Positions 17,086-25,461 of a stretch of DNA of 64,000 nt are shown in pieces. The notes beneath the pieces are model-generated. The model searched no databases, was not told the origin of the DNA, and saw only the letters and a program-made list of their open reading frames with translations. Location: contig NZ_CP013293.1 of NCBI RefSeq assembly GCF_001456155.1, positions 1,798,001 to 1,862,000 of the forward strand, written 5' to 3'. How positions within the stretch are numbered: position 1 is the first letter of the stretch; every line of letters starts with the position of its first letter. A program made the translations under genes and the position numbers. This DNA is from Chryseobacterium sp. IHB B 17019. Its GTDB lineage: Bacteria; Bacteroidota; Bacteroidia; Flavobacteriales; Weeksellaceae.

Positions 17086-20000
17086 ATGCGAAAAATCTTG
17101 TTTCTTTTCACAGTTTTCTGCTGTGGATTTTTGTTTTCTCAGAATATTCTTTGGGATTTTCAAACAACAAGCCCAATTATTGAGTCTCAACATTATCTTA
17201 CTTGTAGCGCTACCGATTCTCAAGGTAATATATATGTTGCCGGCAGATATGGAAGACTGGCGTTCCCTAGTGTAAACAGTATAGCATTTGGAAGTATTAC
17301 TAAAACAACATCCAACACGGAATTATCAAGAGCTGTTATCGCAAAACTTGATCAGAATAAAAATGTTATTTGGGTAAAAGAGATCAGCTCTAGCTATGGA
17401 TCATCCATTACTTCTTTGGTTGTCGACAAACTGGATAATGTAATTGTCACGGGCTACACAGATGGGCAGAATTTAAAATTAAACCCAAATTCTAATGCCA
17501 TTTTTGATACCGGTATTTTATCATCCAGTTCTTTTCTGGTAAAACTTGATCCTACAGGTAATTTTGTATTTGGAAACATTTATAATTATGTAGGAAATAT
17601 GACATGTACTGTAGATGAAAATAATAACATAATATCTACGGGAAATTATGCAAACTATCAACCGTTGTTTCTTACTGATTTTGATCCCAACCCAGCAGTA
17701 AATTATAATTTACCTGCTCCAGACGGAATATTTGTAATGAAAAACAGTCCCAACGGCTCTTTTGTCTGGGCTCGTCCGCTTCATGCTCATAATGCTCCAG
17801 CGATAAACTGTGTGAAGGTTGATAAAAGTAATAATATAATTGTATTAGGGAATTTTGAATCATATCTAAAAATCGATAATAATACATTTCCTGCGGGTAA
17901 TACAAACTCTAATAGATACTTTTTGGCAAAATTTAATAATGATGGCAATTTTATATGGTATCAACATCTATCTACCTATAGTTTCTATTTAAATTCATCA
18001 AATTTTAAAATTGATACGGATAATGATAATAATATTTACACTGCTAGTACATATTATGACGCTCAGACGATCAATTTTCCGAATACAACTATTAATGCAC
18101 CATTTGGAGGCAGAACTATAATTTATAAAATCAGCAGTAATGGTAACTTAGTTTGGAATTCGCTTATTAAAGGTGATAATTCCTTTGATTTTTTATCCAT
18201 AAAACGGAATGCTGACAATACCATAAATTTTTTTGTAAGATATGATGAAAATCTTATTAAAGTCGTAAATGGGAACAATAGCACAGAAGAAACAATAAAA
18301 AAATTAGATCTCGGTTTAAACTACAGTTATTTAAGCCGTCATGCTGATACATTTTACCTAAAATTCCGGAATGATGGTAAACTAATTTTTAATAAAAGTG
18401 ACTTTTCTTCTTATTCATATACCCAAAGTATTGATCATGAAGGAAATCTGATTATAGGAGGGTATTATGATGATTATCAAGATTTTGATCCAGACCAAGA
18501 CATTAAAAATATAAAATATACCAACGGTGATATAAATGGCTTTATTCAAAAATTTGGAAAATGCTATAATGGAACTCCGGACGGAGACAAAACACAAACA
18601 TTTTGTTCTTCGTCCAATCCAACGATACAGGACTTATATCCAAATACATCTTATACTACATGGTATGATTCGCCTTTTTCACTTTCTCCTCTGGCAGCCA
18701 ATACACCTTTGCAACATAATGTTACTTATTATGCATCAGTACAGGATGAATCTTGCCCTTACAACCCGAAAAGGCTCCCTGTAACTGTAATTATAAAAAA
18801 TTCTCCACCAGCATTAATTGTCAGTGATTTTTATTTTTGTGCTAATGTAAATTTAATGACATTAAATCAGTTAAATATTAATAACAATCAGAATATTCAT
18901 TTTTATGACGCTGCAGGAAGTTTAATCAGTAATTATGCAAATATTATTGCTGGAAATCAATATTTCGTTACTCAATATGGATCGGGGTGTGAAAGCGTAA
19001 AAGTTCCTTTTAAAGTATTTTCAATTCAAGGTATCACCCCGGTAGCAAACGCTCAACAAATTTTCTGCAAAACCACTAATCCAACTATTGCCAACATCCA
19101 AATTACAGGACAAAATATAAAATGGTATGATGTCGCAGGAAATATTTTAACTCCGGCAACCGCCCTCGTAAACGGACAAACCTATTACGCTTCCCAAACG
19201 ATCAACGGCTGCGAAAGTGATAAAATTGCCATTCAGGTTACAGTAAACGAAACCCCGAAGCCAACAGGAAATTCTGCTCAGGATTTTTGTGCTTCTTCAA
19301 GCCCGACTTTGGCAAATTTGGTGGTAATAGGAACCGCCCTGAAATTCTATGATGCCGCAGGAAATGCCCTGCCTTTAACAACTCCTCTTGTTCATGGAGT
19401 TACTTATTTTGTTACACAAACCTTGAATAATTGTGAGTCGGAAAAACTGGCGATTTCCGTTACGCTTTCAACAAACAATGTCCCTGCAAATGACTATTCT
19501 GCAGCGTTATGCAACAACACTACAGGAAGTTCAATGATTGTTAATTTAACTTCTTACGAACCAAATATTATTACCAATCCAAGTGCTTATACATTCACTT
19601 ACACTGATGATGTAGGAGCTATAATTCCCAATCCTTCAAATTATAATTTAAATCTAGGACCAATTGTTATACATGTGAAAGTTCTTACACCGGACGGATG
19701 CTTTAAAGTGGTTAGATTAAGCTTGACATTAAATCCAAAACCAGAATTCAATCTTCCGGAAAAAATTGATTTCTGTAACGGACAAAATGTTACGCTGGAT
19801 GCAGGAAACGGCTATTCATCATACTTGTGGAGTACAGGAGCTACAACACAGTCGATTATTGTCTCAACTCCCGGAAACTATTCCGTGACTGTCACAAACA
19901 GTTTTGGCTGTCAAAGTACGGACAATATCCAGGTAAGCTATACGGTTTTACCAGAAATTGTTGCTGTCAATATTAATAACAATTCTGCAACGGTAATTCT

Positions 20001-20415
20001 TTCTGCCTCGGGTAATTTTGAATATTCATTGGATAATTTCACATGGCAGGATTCTAATATTTTTACTAATTTAAATATTGGAGAATATATTGTTTACGTA
20101 AGGACAAAAGGAGGCTGTATCATTGGCCAGAAGCCTTTTTCAATATTTAATATTCCGAATGCAATCACTCCAAACGGAGACGGCTACAATGACAAATGGA
20201 AAATTGCAGGCCTGGAAAACTACCCCGGAACAGAAGTGAATGTCTACGACCGAAGAGGCCTGCAGGTTTACAAGGCTGTCATCACCAAAAAACCGATGGA
20301 ATGGGACGGGAAACAAAATGGAAGCCCTGTTCAGACAGGAAACTACTGGTACACGATTAAAGTATCCGACGGCAGAGTGTATACCGGTTGGCTACTGATT
20401 AAGAATAGAGAATAA
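17086..20415 (+). CDS. T9SS type B sorting domain protein (large secreted protein)
   Basis: An 1109-residue secreted protein. The signal peptide ends near FLFSQ. Residues about 30-480 hold repeated SBBP/beta-propeller-like blades (for example DSQGNIYVAGRYG, DKLDNVIVTGYTDG, DHEGNLIIGGYYDD). Residues about 495-900 hold Ig-like repeats that share the pattern FCxxxNPTIxxL...WYD/FYDAAGN. The last 85 residues are the gliding-motility-associated C-terminal (CHU_C, TIGR04131) sorting signal, with NAITPNGDGYNDKWKIAGLE and WDGKQNG, the type B signal for the type IX secretion system. The passenger function is unknown, possibly adhesion. It is monocistronic, followed by a strong terminator. Confidence 0.92.
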   Translation: MRKILFLFTVFCCGFLFSQNILWDFQTTSPIIESQHYLTCSATDSQGNIYVAGRYGRLAFPSVNSIAFGSITKTTSNTELSRAVIAKLDQNKNVIWVKEISSSYGSSITSLVVDKLDNVIVTGYTDGQNLKLNPNSNAIFDTGILSSSSFLVKLDPTGNFVFGNIYNYVGNMTCTVDENNNIISTGNYANYQPLFLTDFDPNPAVNYNLPAPDGIFVMKNSPNGSFVWARPLHAHNAPAINCVKVDKSNNIIVLGNFESYLKIDNNTFPAGNTNSNRYFLAKFNNDGNFIWYQHLSTYSFYLNSSNFKIDTDNDNNIYTASTYYDAQTINFPNTTINAPFGGRTIIYKISSNGNLVWNSLIKGDNSFDFLSIKRNADNTINFFVRYDENLIKVVNGNNSTEETIKKLDLGLNYSYLSRHADTFYLKFRNDGKLIFNKSDFSSYSYTQSIDHEGNLIIGGYYDDYQDFDPDQDIKNIKYTNGDINGFIQKFGKCYNGTPDGDKTQTFCSSSNPTIQDLYPNTSYTTWYDSPFSLSPLAANTPLQHNVTYYASVQDESCPYNPKRLPVTVIIKNSPPALIVSDFYFCANVNLMTLNQLNINNNQNIHFYDAAGSLISNYANIIAGNQYFVTQYGSGCESVKVPFKVFSIQGITPVANAQQIFCKTTNPTIANIQITGQNIKWYDVAGNILTPATALVNGQTYYASQTINGCESDKIAIQVTVNETPKPTGNSAQDFCASSSPTLANLVVIGTALKFYDAAGNALPLTTPLVHGVTYFVTQTLNNCESEKLAISVTLSTNNVPANDYSAALCNNTTGSSMIVNLTSYEPNIITNPSAYTFTYTDDVGAIIPNPSNYNLNLGPIVIHVKVLTPDGCFKVVRLSLTLNPKPEFNLPEKIDFCNGQNVTLDAGNGYSSYLWSTGATTQSIIVSTPGNYSVTVTNSFGCQSTDNIQVSYTVLPEIVAVNINNNSATVILSASGNFEYSLDNFTWQDSNIFTNLNIGEYIVYVRTKGGCIIGQKPFSIFNIPNAITPNGDGYNDKWKIAGLENYPGTEVNVYDRRGLQVYKAVITKKPMEWDGKQNGSPVQTGNYWYTIKVSDGRVYTGWLLIKNRE
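18980..19480 (+). repeat. Repeated Ig-like modules inside the T9SS cargo gene
   Basis: Two consecutive modules of about 78 residues share the sequence pattern F-C-x-x-x-x-P-T-x-A-N-x-x-x-x-G, then (W/F)YD(V/A)AGN and Y(Y/F)(A/V)xQTxNxCES(D/E)K(I/L)AI. An earlier, more diverged copy starts near 18600. They look like internal tandem duplication. Confidence 0.6.
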
Positions 20416-20417
20416 CA

Positions 20418-20447
20418 AAAACGAGCAGAAAATTCTGCTCGTTTTTT
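20418..20447. terminator. Bidirectional terminator between T9SS cargo gene and cvfB-like gene
   Basis: An 11-bp stem (20420-20430 with 20433-20443) flanked by A-rich and T-rich tracts between two convergent genes. Confidence 0.8.
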
Positions 20448-20449
20448 AT

Positions 20450-21274
20450 TTATAATAATTTTATTTTATCATCTAAAATATCGATGACCTTATCCTTGTA
20501 AAGTCCGCCGATCGCTTTTTTGAAATTCTTTTTACTCATCTGAACCTCATCTTTGATCTCTTCCGGAGTTGATTTGTCTGAAAGGTGAAGCAAGCCGTAG
20601 TTTTCTTCCAATTTATCAAGAATCTTCTTTTTGAATTCATCAATATTCTCGAAACCTTGCGGCTGTAGTGAAACGTCTATTTTTCCATCTTCACGGATTT
20701 CTTTGATATAGCCGGTTTCTTCCGATAAAGGATAAAGTTTTTTGAAAACATCAGATGCGTAAATTAATCCGATGTATTTTTTATTGATAACCACATTCCA
20801 GCCCAATTCGCTTTCATTCATCATGATCAGATCAACCTTGTCCCCTTTCTGGAACGGCAAGTTTTCATACTGCGGATTTCTTTTGAATTTCGTAGTTCCG
20901 GTGATTAATTCCAACTCATCATCTATATAAATGTGAACCAAATATCTTTTACCTTCAATAATTTTAGTCTTCTGCTGCTTGTAAGGAATAAATAAATCTT
21001 TGATAATCCCCCAATCCATAAAAGCCCCGCTTGGAAGGCTCTGCACACAGCTCATCACCGCAAATTCGCCCACTTCCGCCAAAGGAATTTCTGTGGTAGC
21101 TTTTAATTTATTATCATCCTGATACACAAAAGCTTCCATCTCATCATCAATTTCCATATCGTCCTGAATAAAAATTTTAGGCAAAAAAGCTTTTTCACCT
21201 GATTCATCTGTTAAAATCCATCCTGAACTGTTTTTTTCTGAAATTTTTAAAGTCTGAGTTTTTCCTATTTGCAT
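20450..21274 (-). CDS. CvfB/YitL family S1-like RNA-binding protein
   Basis: A 274-residue cytosolic protein with successive S1/OB-type domains and a C-terminal winged helix, as in CvfB. N-terminal QTLKISEKNSSGWILTDESG is the first OB strand set, SGAFMDWGIIKDLFIPYKQQ is the CvfB signature, GYIKEIREDGKIDVSLQP an S1 domain, and MSKKNFKKAIGGLYKDKVID the winged-helix end. CvfB in staphylococci affects virulence regulators by binding RNA; the role in Bacteroidetes is untested. A TACCTTTG -7 element is 20 bases upstream, preceded by AAGGTT-type hexamers. Confidence 0.85.
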   Translation of the reverse strand: MQIGKTQTLKISEKNSSGWILTDESGEKAFLPKIFIQDDMEIDDEMEAFVYQDDNKLKATTEIPLAEVGEFAVMSCVQSLPSGAFMDWGIIKDLFIPYKQQKTKIIEGKRYLVHIYIDDELELITGTTKFKRNPQYENLPFQKGDKVDLIMMNESELGWNVVINKKYIGLIYASDVFKKLYPLSEETGYIKEIREDGKIDVSLQPQGFENIDEFKKKILDKLEENYGLLHLSDKSTPEEIKDEVQMSKKNFKKAIGGLYKDKVIDILDDKIKLL

Positions 21275-21294
21275 TGAATGATAAAATTAGCTGA

Positions 21295-21302
21295 CAAAGG
21301 TA
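21295..21302 (-). promoter_or_regulatory. -7 element for the CvfB-like gene
   Basis: On the minus strand this reads TACCTTTG, 20 bases before the ATG. The -33 position falls inside the adjoining hexamer tract. Confidence 0.5.
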
Positions 21303-21306
21303 CGAA

Positions 21307-21348
21307 AATTAAGGTTAAGGTTGAGATTAAGGCAGAGGTTCAGGTTTA
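21307..21348. repeat. Degenerate AAGGTT hexamer tract
   Basis: Seven consecutive hexamers of the form RAGGTT (AAGGTT, AAGGTT, GAGATT, AAGGCA, GAGGTT, CAGGTT, TAGATT). On the strand of the adjacent gene they read AACCTT and lie directly upstream of its -7 element. Confidence 0.65.
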
Positions 21349-21376
21349 GATTCTTGATCAAAAAGACCTCTTTATA

Positions 21377-22504
21377 TTATTTCGGTAATTGCGGAGCCCG
21401 CATTTTATATTTATAGCTGTGTAAAGTATTCAGGAAGTTTTCCAGATCTGTAAGCTCTTCATCCGTGAGGCTAAGCTTTTCCAGCATTTTTGATTTGTGT
21501 GGCGCGAGCGGGCTGTCCCTGTTTCGTTTTTCATTTGGCATTCCGGCGTTGTACATGTTCAAAACACCTCTGATATTGGGAAATAATCCGTTGTGCATAT
21601 AAGGTGCAGTTTGTGAAACTTCCCTTAAAGTCGGTGTTTTAAATTTTCCTACATCTTCGTTCTTTTTCGAAATATTATACAATCCAAGATCTTCATATTC
21701 TCTTCCGAAATAAGTTAGTCCTAAATTATGAAATTTCTGATCCGAAAAATAAGGGGTATTATGACAATTGATACAATTTGCTTTTGTTCTGAATAAATGA
21801 AGTCCGTTTATTTCAGAATCTGTTAAAGCATCTTTTTCTCCGCCTACAAACTTATCAAACTTAGATTTCGGGCTTACAATCGTTCTCTCGAAAGTTGCAA
21901 TAGCTTTTACTATTTTCTCTTCCGTTATTTTATCGTCTCCGAACGCTTTCGAAAAATGTTCTTTATATCCTTTGATTTTAGAAATAGTTTTCACCGCCAA
22001 TCTTGAATGGAAATTCATTTCCAGAGGATTTTCTATCGGAACTTTTACCTGATCTTCAAGATTGGCAGCTCTTCCGTCCCAGAAATATTCTTTGGCATAA
22101 GCAATATTGAGAATGGTTGGAGCATTTCGTGTTCCCAATTGCCTGTCGTGGCCGTAAGCAACACGTCTTCCATCTGCCCAGGAAAGTTCCGGATCGTGAC
22201 AATTGGCGCAGGAAATCTGTCCGGATTTTGAAAGTCTCGGATCAAAAAACAGCATTTTTCCCAATTCTTCCTTTTCTTTTGAATATGGATTAACTGTAGG
22301 AAATTCCGGCTTTGATAAGGATCCGATATCTTTAAAACCTTCTTTAGCTTCATCAAAAAGATGGGGTTTCGGCCAAAGGCTCTGATCTCCGCTTCCGTAA
22401 AGATCCCTCAATTCCTGGATCGTGTATCCTTTCTGAATTGTATTAAAATCAGAAAAAGAATAAATTAAACATAAAACTGCCGCAAGCAATAAAAAATACT
22501 TCAT
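21377..22504 (-). CDS. Di-heme cytochrome c peroxidase (CcpA/MauG family)
   Basis: A 375-residue periplasmic protein with an N-terminal hydrophobic signal segment. The two c-type heme motifs are CANCH (residues 99-103) and CINCH (244-248). A candidate distal ligand Met303 is in TAPYMHNGLFP, and the family motif LGKMLFFDPRLSKSG precedes the first heme. In the family such proteins reduce hydrogen peroxide or, in MauG, oxidise a protein partner. It is the last gene of a tight four-gene operon, 6 bases after the outer-membrane barrel gene, which suggests a role coupled to receptor-mediated uptake rather than free-standing peroxide defence. Confidence 0.92.
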   Translation of the reverse strand: MKYFLLLAAVLCLIYSFSDFNTIQKGYTIQELRDLYGSGDQSLWPKPHLFDEAKEGFKDIGSLSKPEFPTVNPYSKEKEELGKMLFFDPRLSKSGQISCANCHDPELSWADGRRVAYGHDRQLGTRNAPTILNIAYAKEYFWDGRAANLEDQVKVPIENPLEMNFHSRLAVKTISKIKGYKEHFSKAFGDDKITEEKIVKAIATFERTIVSPKSKFDKFVGGEKDALTDSEINGLHLFRTKANCINCHNTPYFSDQKFHNLGLTYFGREYEDLGLYNISKKNEDVGKFKTPTLREVSQTAPYMHNGLFPNIRGVLNMYNAGMPNEKRNRDSPLAPHKSKMLEKLSLTDEELTDLENFLNTLHSYKYKMRAPQLPK

Positions 22505-22510
22505 AATTTT

Positions 22511-24064
22511 CTAATAAAACAATGATATTCCCGCATTGAAATACAGATTTGGGTTTCCGTTGTAGTCTGTATTTTGTTCAAAATCTTTAGTCAATGGGAA
22601 GAGCGTTGCAAAATTAGTAAATATTTTCAGGTCTGTCTTAGAAGTTATCTTCTGATAAAACTGTAATCCGAATTGCGGGCCTAATTTTGAAGTCGCATCA
22701 AACTCATGATCGTTTTTAATGACATTATCAAACAACAAAGTATTTGAAGAAGCAGGGGTATAAGTTAAGCTTTCACTTAAAGGAAAATAAGACATCGCCC
22801 CGATTTCAAGGTTAATTTTCTGAGTATCGCGGTAGAAAATATCTTTGTTAAATTTTAAATTTAAGTTTAAGCTTTTCACATATTTATAAGTCATTCCTAA
22901 TAAATCAATCGCGGAAAAATCATTGTAAACTCCTTCAAGACTCGCCCCGAATTTTATCTTTTGGCCATCTCTCAGTAAAAAATGATTTGCTGAAGACAAT
23001 CTATCCAACGTCATTCTGTAGTTTTGCCCAAATTCTGCATTGTTGTAATTGTCGCCTGTAATACTCTGGAAATTTACATTAGACATAAAATCCATTGCAT
23101 TGCCTTTGTACCAATAGTTGGCGTCGGTTTTATAGTTGACGAGGCGATATTTCATTTTTTCTAAACTCTCCTCAAAATAGGTATTGTTACTTGCATCTTT
23201 TTCAAAGAGATCTTGCATTTTTTTGCTGTAACTAAAATTAATATTGAAGAAATTTTTCTGGTTTTCAAAGGAATAGCCTGCTCCAAAATTCCTGTCTACG
23301 GTTCTGTAGCTATAATCTGCATAAGAAGGGAAGAATATTAATCTTCCGTAGCCATTGGAGAATCTCACATAATATTCAGGATTTGCAGGGGCATTTACGG
23401 CCTCATTCACTGCGATAAGGTCATACGTCTCGGATTTTCTTCCCAATCCTCCGAAAACAGATAGCTGATGGTCTTTGTAACGGTATCCTCCAAAGATTTT
23501 TCCGGAATAATCAGCTGTAGAAATGTCTGGTCTCGGATCAGATTTTCTGTATGAGCTTTGGTTTCTGTAATCTAGTGTTGCGCCCAGCTCCAGCCCTTTC
23601 CAGATTTTATAAGACAAACCTCCTTTAATATGGTAATTCTGGGTTTCCCAATTAGCTTTTTTAGGAACAAATAAATAATTCGGGTTTAAGACAAACTGAT
23701 CTTCTGTCCGCTCATTAGTCAGATTATATCCTAATCCTTTCTCGGTAATGAATTGATAATCAAAACTTCCCAATAGCCTTAATTTATCGGAAATATTGAA
23801 AATTCCCTGTGTATTAAAACCAAATTCATTTGTCTCTTCCGCTGTTTGAACCCTTTTCATATTTAAGCTCTTAACCTTTGCGCTAAGATTTGTTTCCGTA
23901 AAATCTGAAAATTTTTGGTTGGAAAACTGAATAGGATTATCCCAAATCCTGCCTAATTGCTGATAATAAACCTGGTTCACAGGAATAAAAATACTGTCAT
24001 TAAGCTGCGCAGAAGCACAACCGAATGACAGAAAAGAAATTAAATAAAAACTTTTAAATTTCAT
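22511..24064 (-). CDS. Outer-membrane beta-barrel protein (DUF6850-like)
   Basis: A 517-residue protein with a signal peptide (cleavage near CASAQ) and a run of amphipathic beta strands rich in Tyr, Phe and Asn, ending in a C-terminal aromatic (GISLFY), the outer-membrane insertion signal. There is no plug domain, so it is not itself a TonB-dependent receptor. The neighbourhood and size match the barrel family annotated as DUF6850. It lies 6 bases from genes on both sides, between the DUF4876 lipoprotein and the peroxidase. Confidence 0.75.
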   Translation of the reverse strand: MKFKSFYLISFLSFGCASAQLNDSIFIPVNQVYYQQLGRIWDNPIQFSNQKFSDFTETNLSAKVKSLNMKRVQTAEETNEFGFNTQGIFNISDKLRLLGSFDYQFITEKGLGYNLTNERTEDQFVLNPNYLFVPKKANWETQNYHIKGGLSYKIWKGLELGATLDYRNQSSYRKSDPRPDISTADYSGKIFGGYRYKDHQLSVFGGLGRKSETYDLIAVNEAVNAPANPEYYVRFSNGYGRLIFFPSYADYSYRTVDRNFGAGYSFENQKNFFNINFSYSKKMQDLFEKDASNNTYFEESLEKMKYRLVNYKTDANYWYKGNAMDFMSNVNFQSITGDNYNNAEFGQNYRMTLDRLSSANHFLLRDGQKIKFGASLEGVYNDFSAIDLLGMTYKYVKSLNLNLKFNKDIFYRDTQKINLEIGAMSYFPLSESLTYTPASSNTLLFDNVIKNDHEFDATSKLGPQFGLQFYQKITSKTDLKIFTNFATLFPLTKDFEQNTDYNGNPNLYFNAGISLFY

Positions 24065-24070
24065 TGTTTA

Positions 24071-25438
24071 TTATTGTTGGAAACCTCTCGGATTGGCTGC
24101 CTGTTTTACAAAATCGTTCGCTGAGTTATTAGAATCTTCTAAAATTTTTCTTTTTGTTCCGTTTGACATCGTTACCTCAGTTTTGGTTTTTCTGATCACC
24201 GCCTGAGAATTGAATGAAGCATCACAGGAAATAGAAGAAGCGTCGACAGCGGCACTCAACATTTTTGGCCTTTGAGAATTTGGGTTGAAATGCTGAAGGT
24301 CTACCCCATCAATAATTGCTGAATTCGGGATTTGCTTGAAGAATCTTGTGCTTGATGAAATGCTTGTCACAGAAGGATCAGAATAGTTTGGAAGCGTATC
24401 AAAATCATTAATTCTGAAAATAACAAAACTGTCTCTTCCCGGGTTATCAATTAAAAAATCATTGTTCGGACTCCAATATCCCTGTCTTCCCCAATAAGCA
24501 ATCTGCATATCTTTTACAGCCGGATTTTGAATATCATATTTGTAAACGGGCTCACCGATCGACAAGTTGAAATCTCCCAAATACACTTCAAAATCAGCGG
24601 TGCTCAGATCTACCGTTAATGAAGGATTTTGAACCGTAATCGGTGTTCCGGTGTTGTCTACCAAAGGCGCTTTGTGATTGACACCATTAGCTGCGATGAC
24701 GATACTTTGTCCCGGAAAAATAGGATATTGTGTCCCGTTTCCTGGTATTTTCAGCACATAATCTGCGTAAACATAATCCGTATTTGCTGTGCTGCCCATA
24801 GTCATTCCGATAGACTTGCTCCAATCGAACTGCCCGTTTGGCTGAGAATAATTGTTGTTTGTAGTATTGGTGTTCACCTTACCGTAAAGCTGGCCAATGT
24901 ATAATCCGTCTGCATAAATTACCTCATTAGAATTATTGTAAATTTCAATAAACTGATCTCTGAAGCTTGCCCCCTGAGTCGCGTGCGAACCTGCATAATA
25001 AATTTGTTTAATCAATAAATCCCCGATTCTAGCTCCTTTTAATTCGATAAAAGTGGACTGCACATTTACATTAATGGTTGCATTTTCCTGAACACCATTG
25101 AAGCTGATTTCGGAAACGGCAGGTGCATACCCAAATGTTGTATTAAACTCATCTGAAAGCATTTTCTTGAAAACCGTTACCTTGTAAATCCCGGGAATTA
25201 CATTGGTAAAATTGGCAAAACCGTTGGCATCGGTGGATTGTGTGTAGGTATCACTGGAGTTGTTATTAGTTAAAACTACCGTTGCATTTTTAGCATGCAA
25301 AGAGCTGTAAGTAGCATCGTATTTCACTTCTACCCTAAAATTAGTAGGCTGTAGTGAATTATTATTGCTTCCAAAATCATCATCCCTACAGGATATAAGC
25401 AACAACATAATCGTTAAAAAACTTAATAACTGTTTCAT
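24071..25438 (-). CDS. DUF4876 surface lipoprotein
   Basis: A 455-residue lipoprotein. The lipobox is LISC and it is followed by RDDDF, an acidic run resembling the lipoprotein surface-export signal of Bacteroidetes. An N-terminal carboxypeptidase-regulatory-like beta sandwich (about residues 30-130) is followed by a lamin-tail-like region (GDLLIKQIYYAGSHATQGAS, FIEIYNNSNEVIYADGLYIG). This arrangement fits DUF4876. It is 23 bases after a TonB-dependent receptor gene. By analogy with other paired surface lipoproteins it may capture the receptor ligand; that is inference. Confidence 0.8.
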   Translation of the reverse strand: MKQLLSFLTIMLLLISCRDDDFGSNNNSLQPTNFRVEVKYDATYSSLHAKNATVVLTNNNSSDTYTQSTDANGFANFTNVIPGIYKVTVFKKMLSDEFNTTFGYAPAVSEISFNGVQENATINVNVQSTFIELKGARIGDLLIKQIYYAGSHATQGASFRDQFIEIYNNSNEVIYADGLYIGQLYGKVNTNTTNNNYSQPNGQFDWSKSIGMTMGSTANTDYVYADYVLKIPGNGTQYPIFPGQSIVIAANGVNHKAPLVDNTGTPITVQNPSLTVDLSTADFEVYLGDFNLSIGEPVYKYDIQNPAVKDMQIAYWGRQGYWSPNNDFLIDNPGRDSFVIFRINDFDTLPNYSDPSVTSISSSTRFFKQIPNSAIIDGVDLQHFNPNSQRPKMLSAAVDASSISCDASFNSQAVIRKTKTEVTMSNGTKRKILEDSNNSANDFVKQAANPRGFQQ

Positions 25439-25461
25439 AGTGTTTATTTATAAGGTAATTT

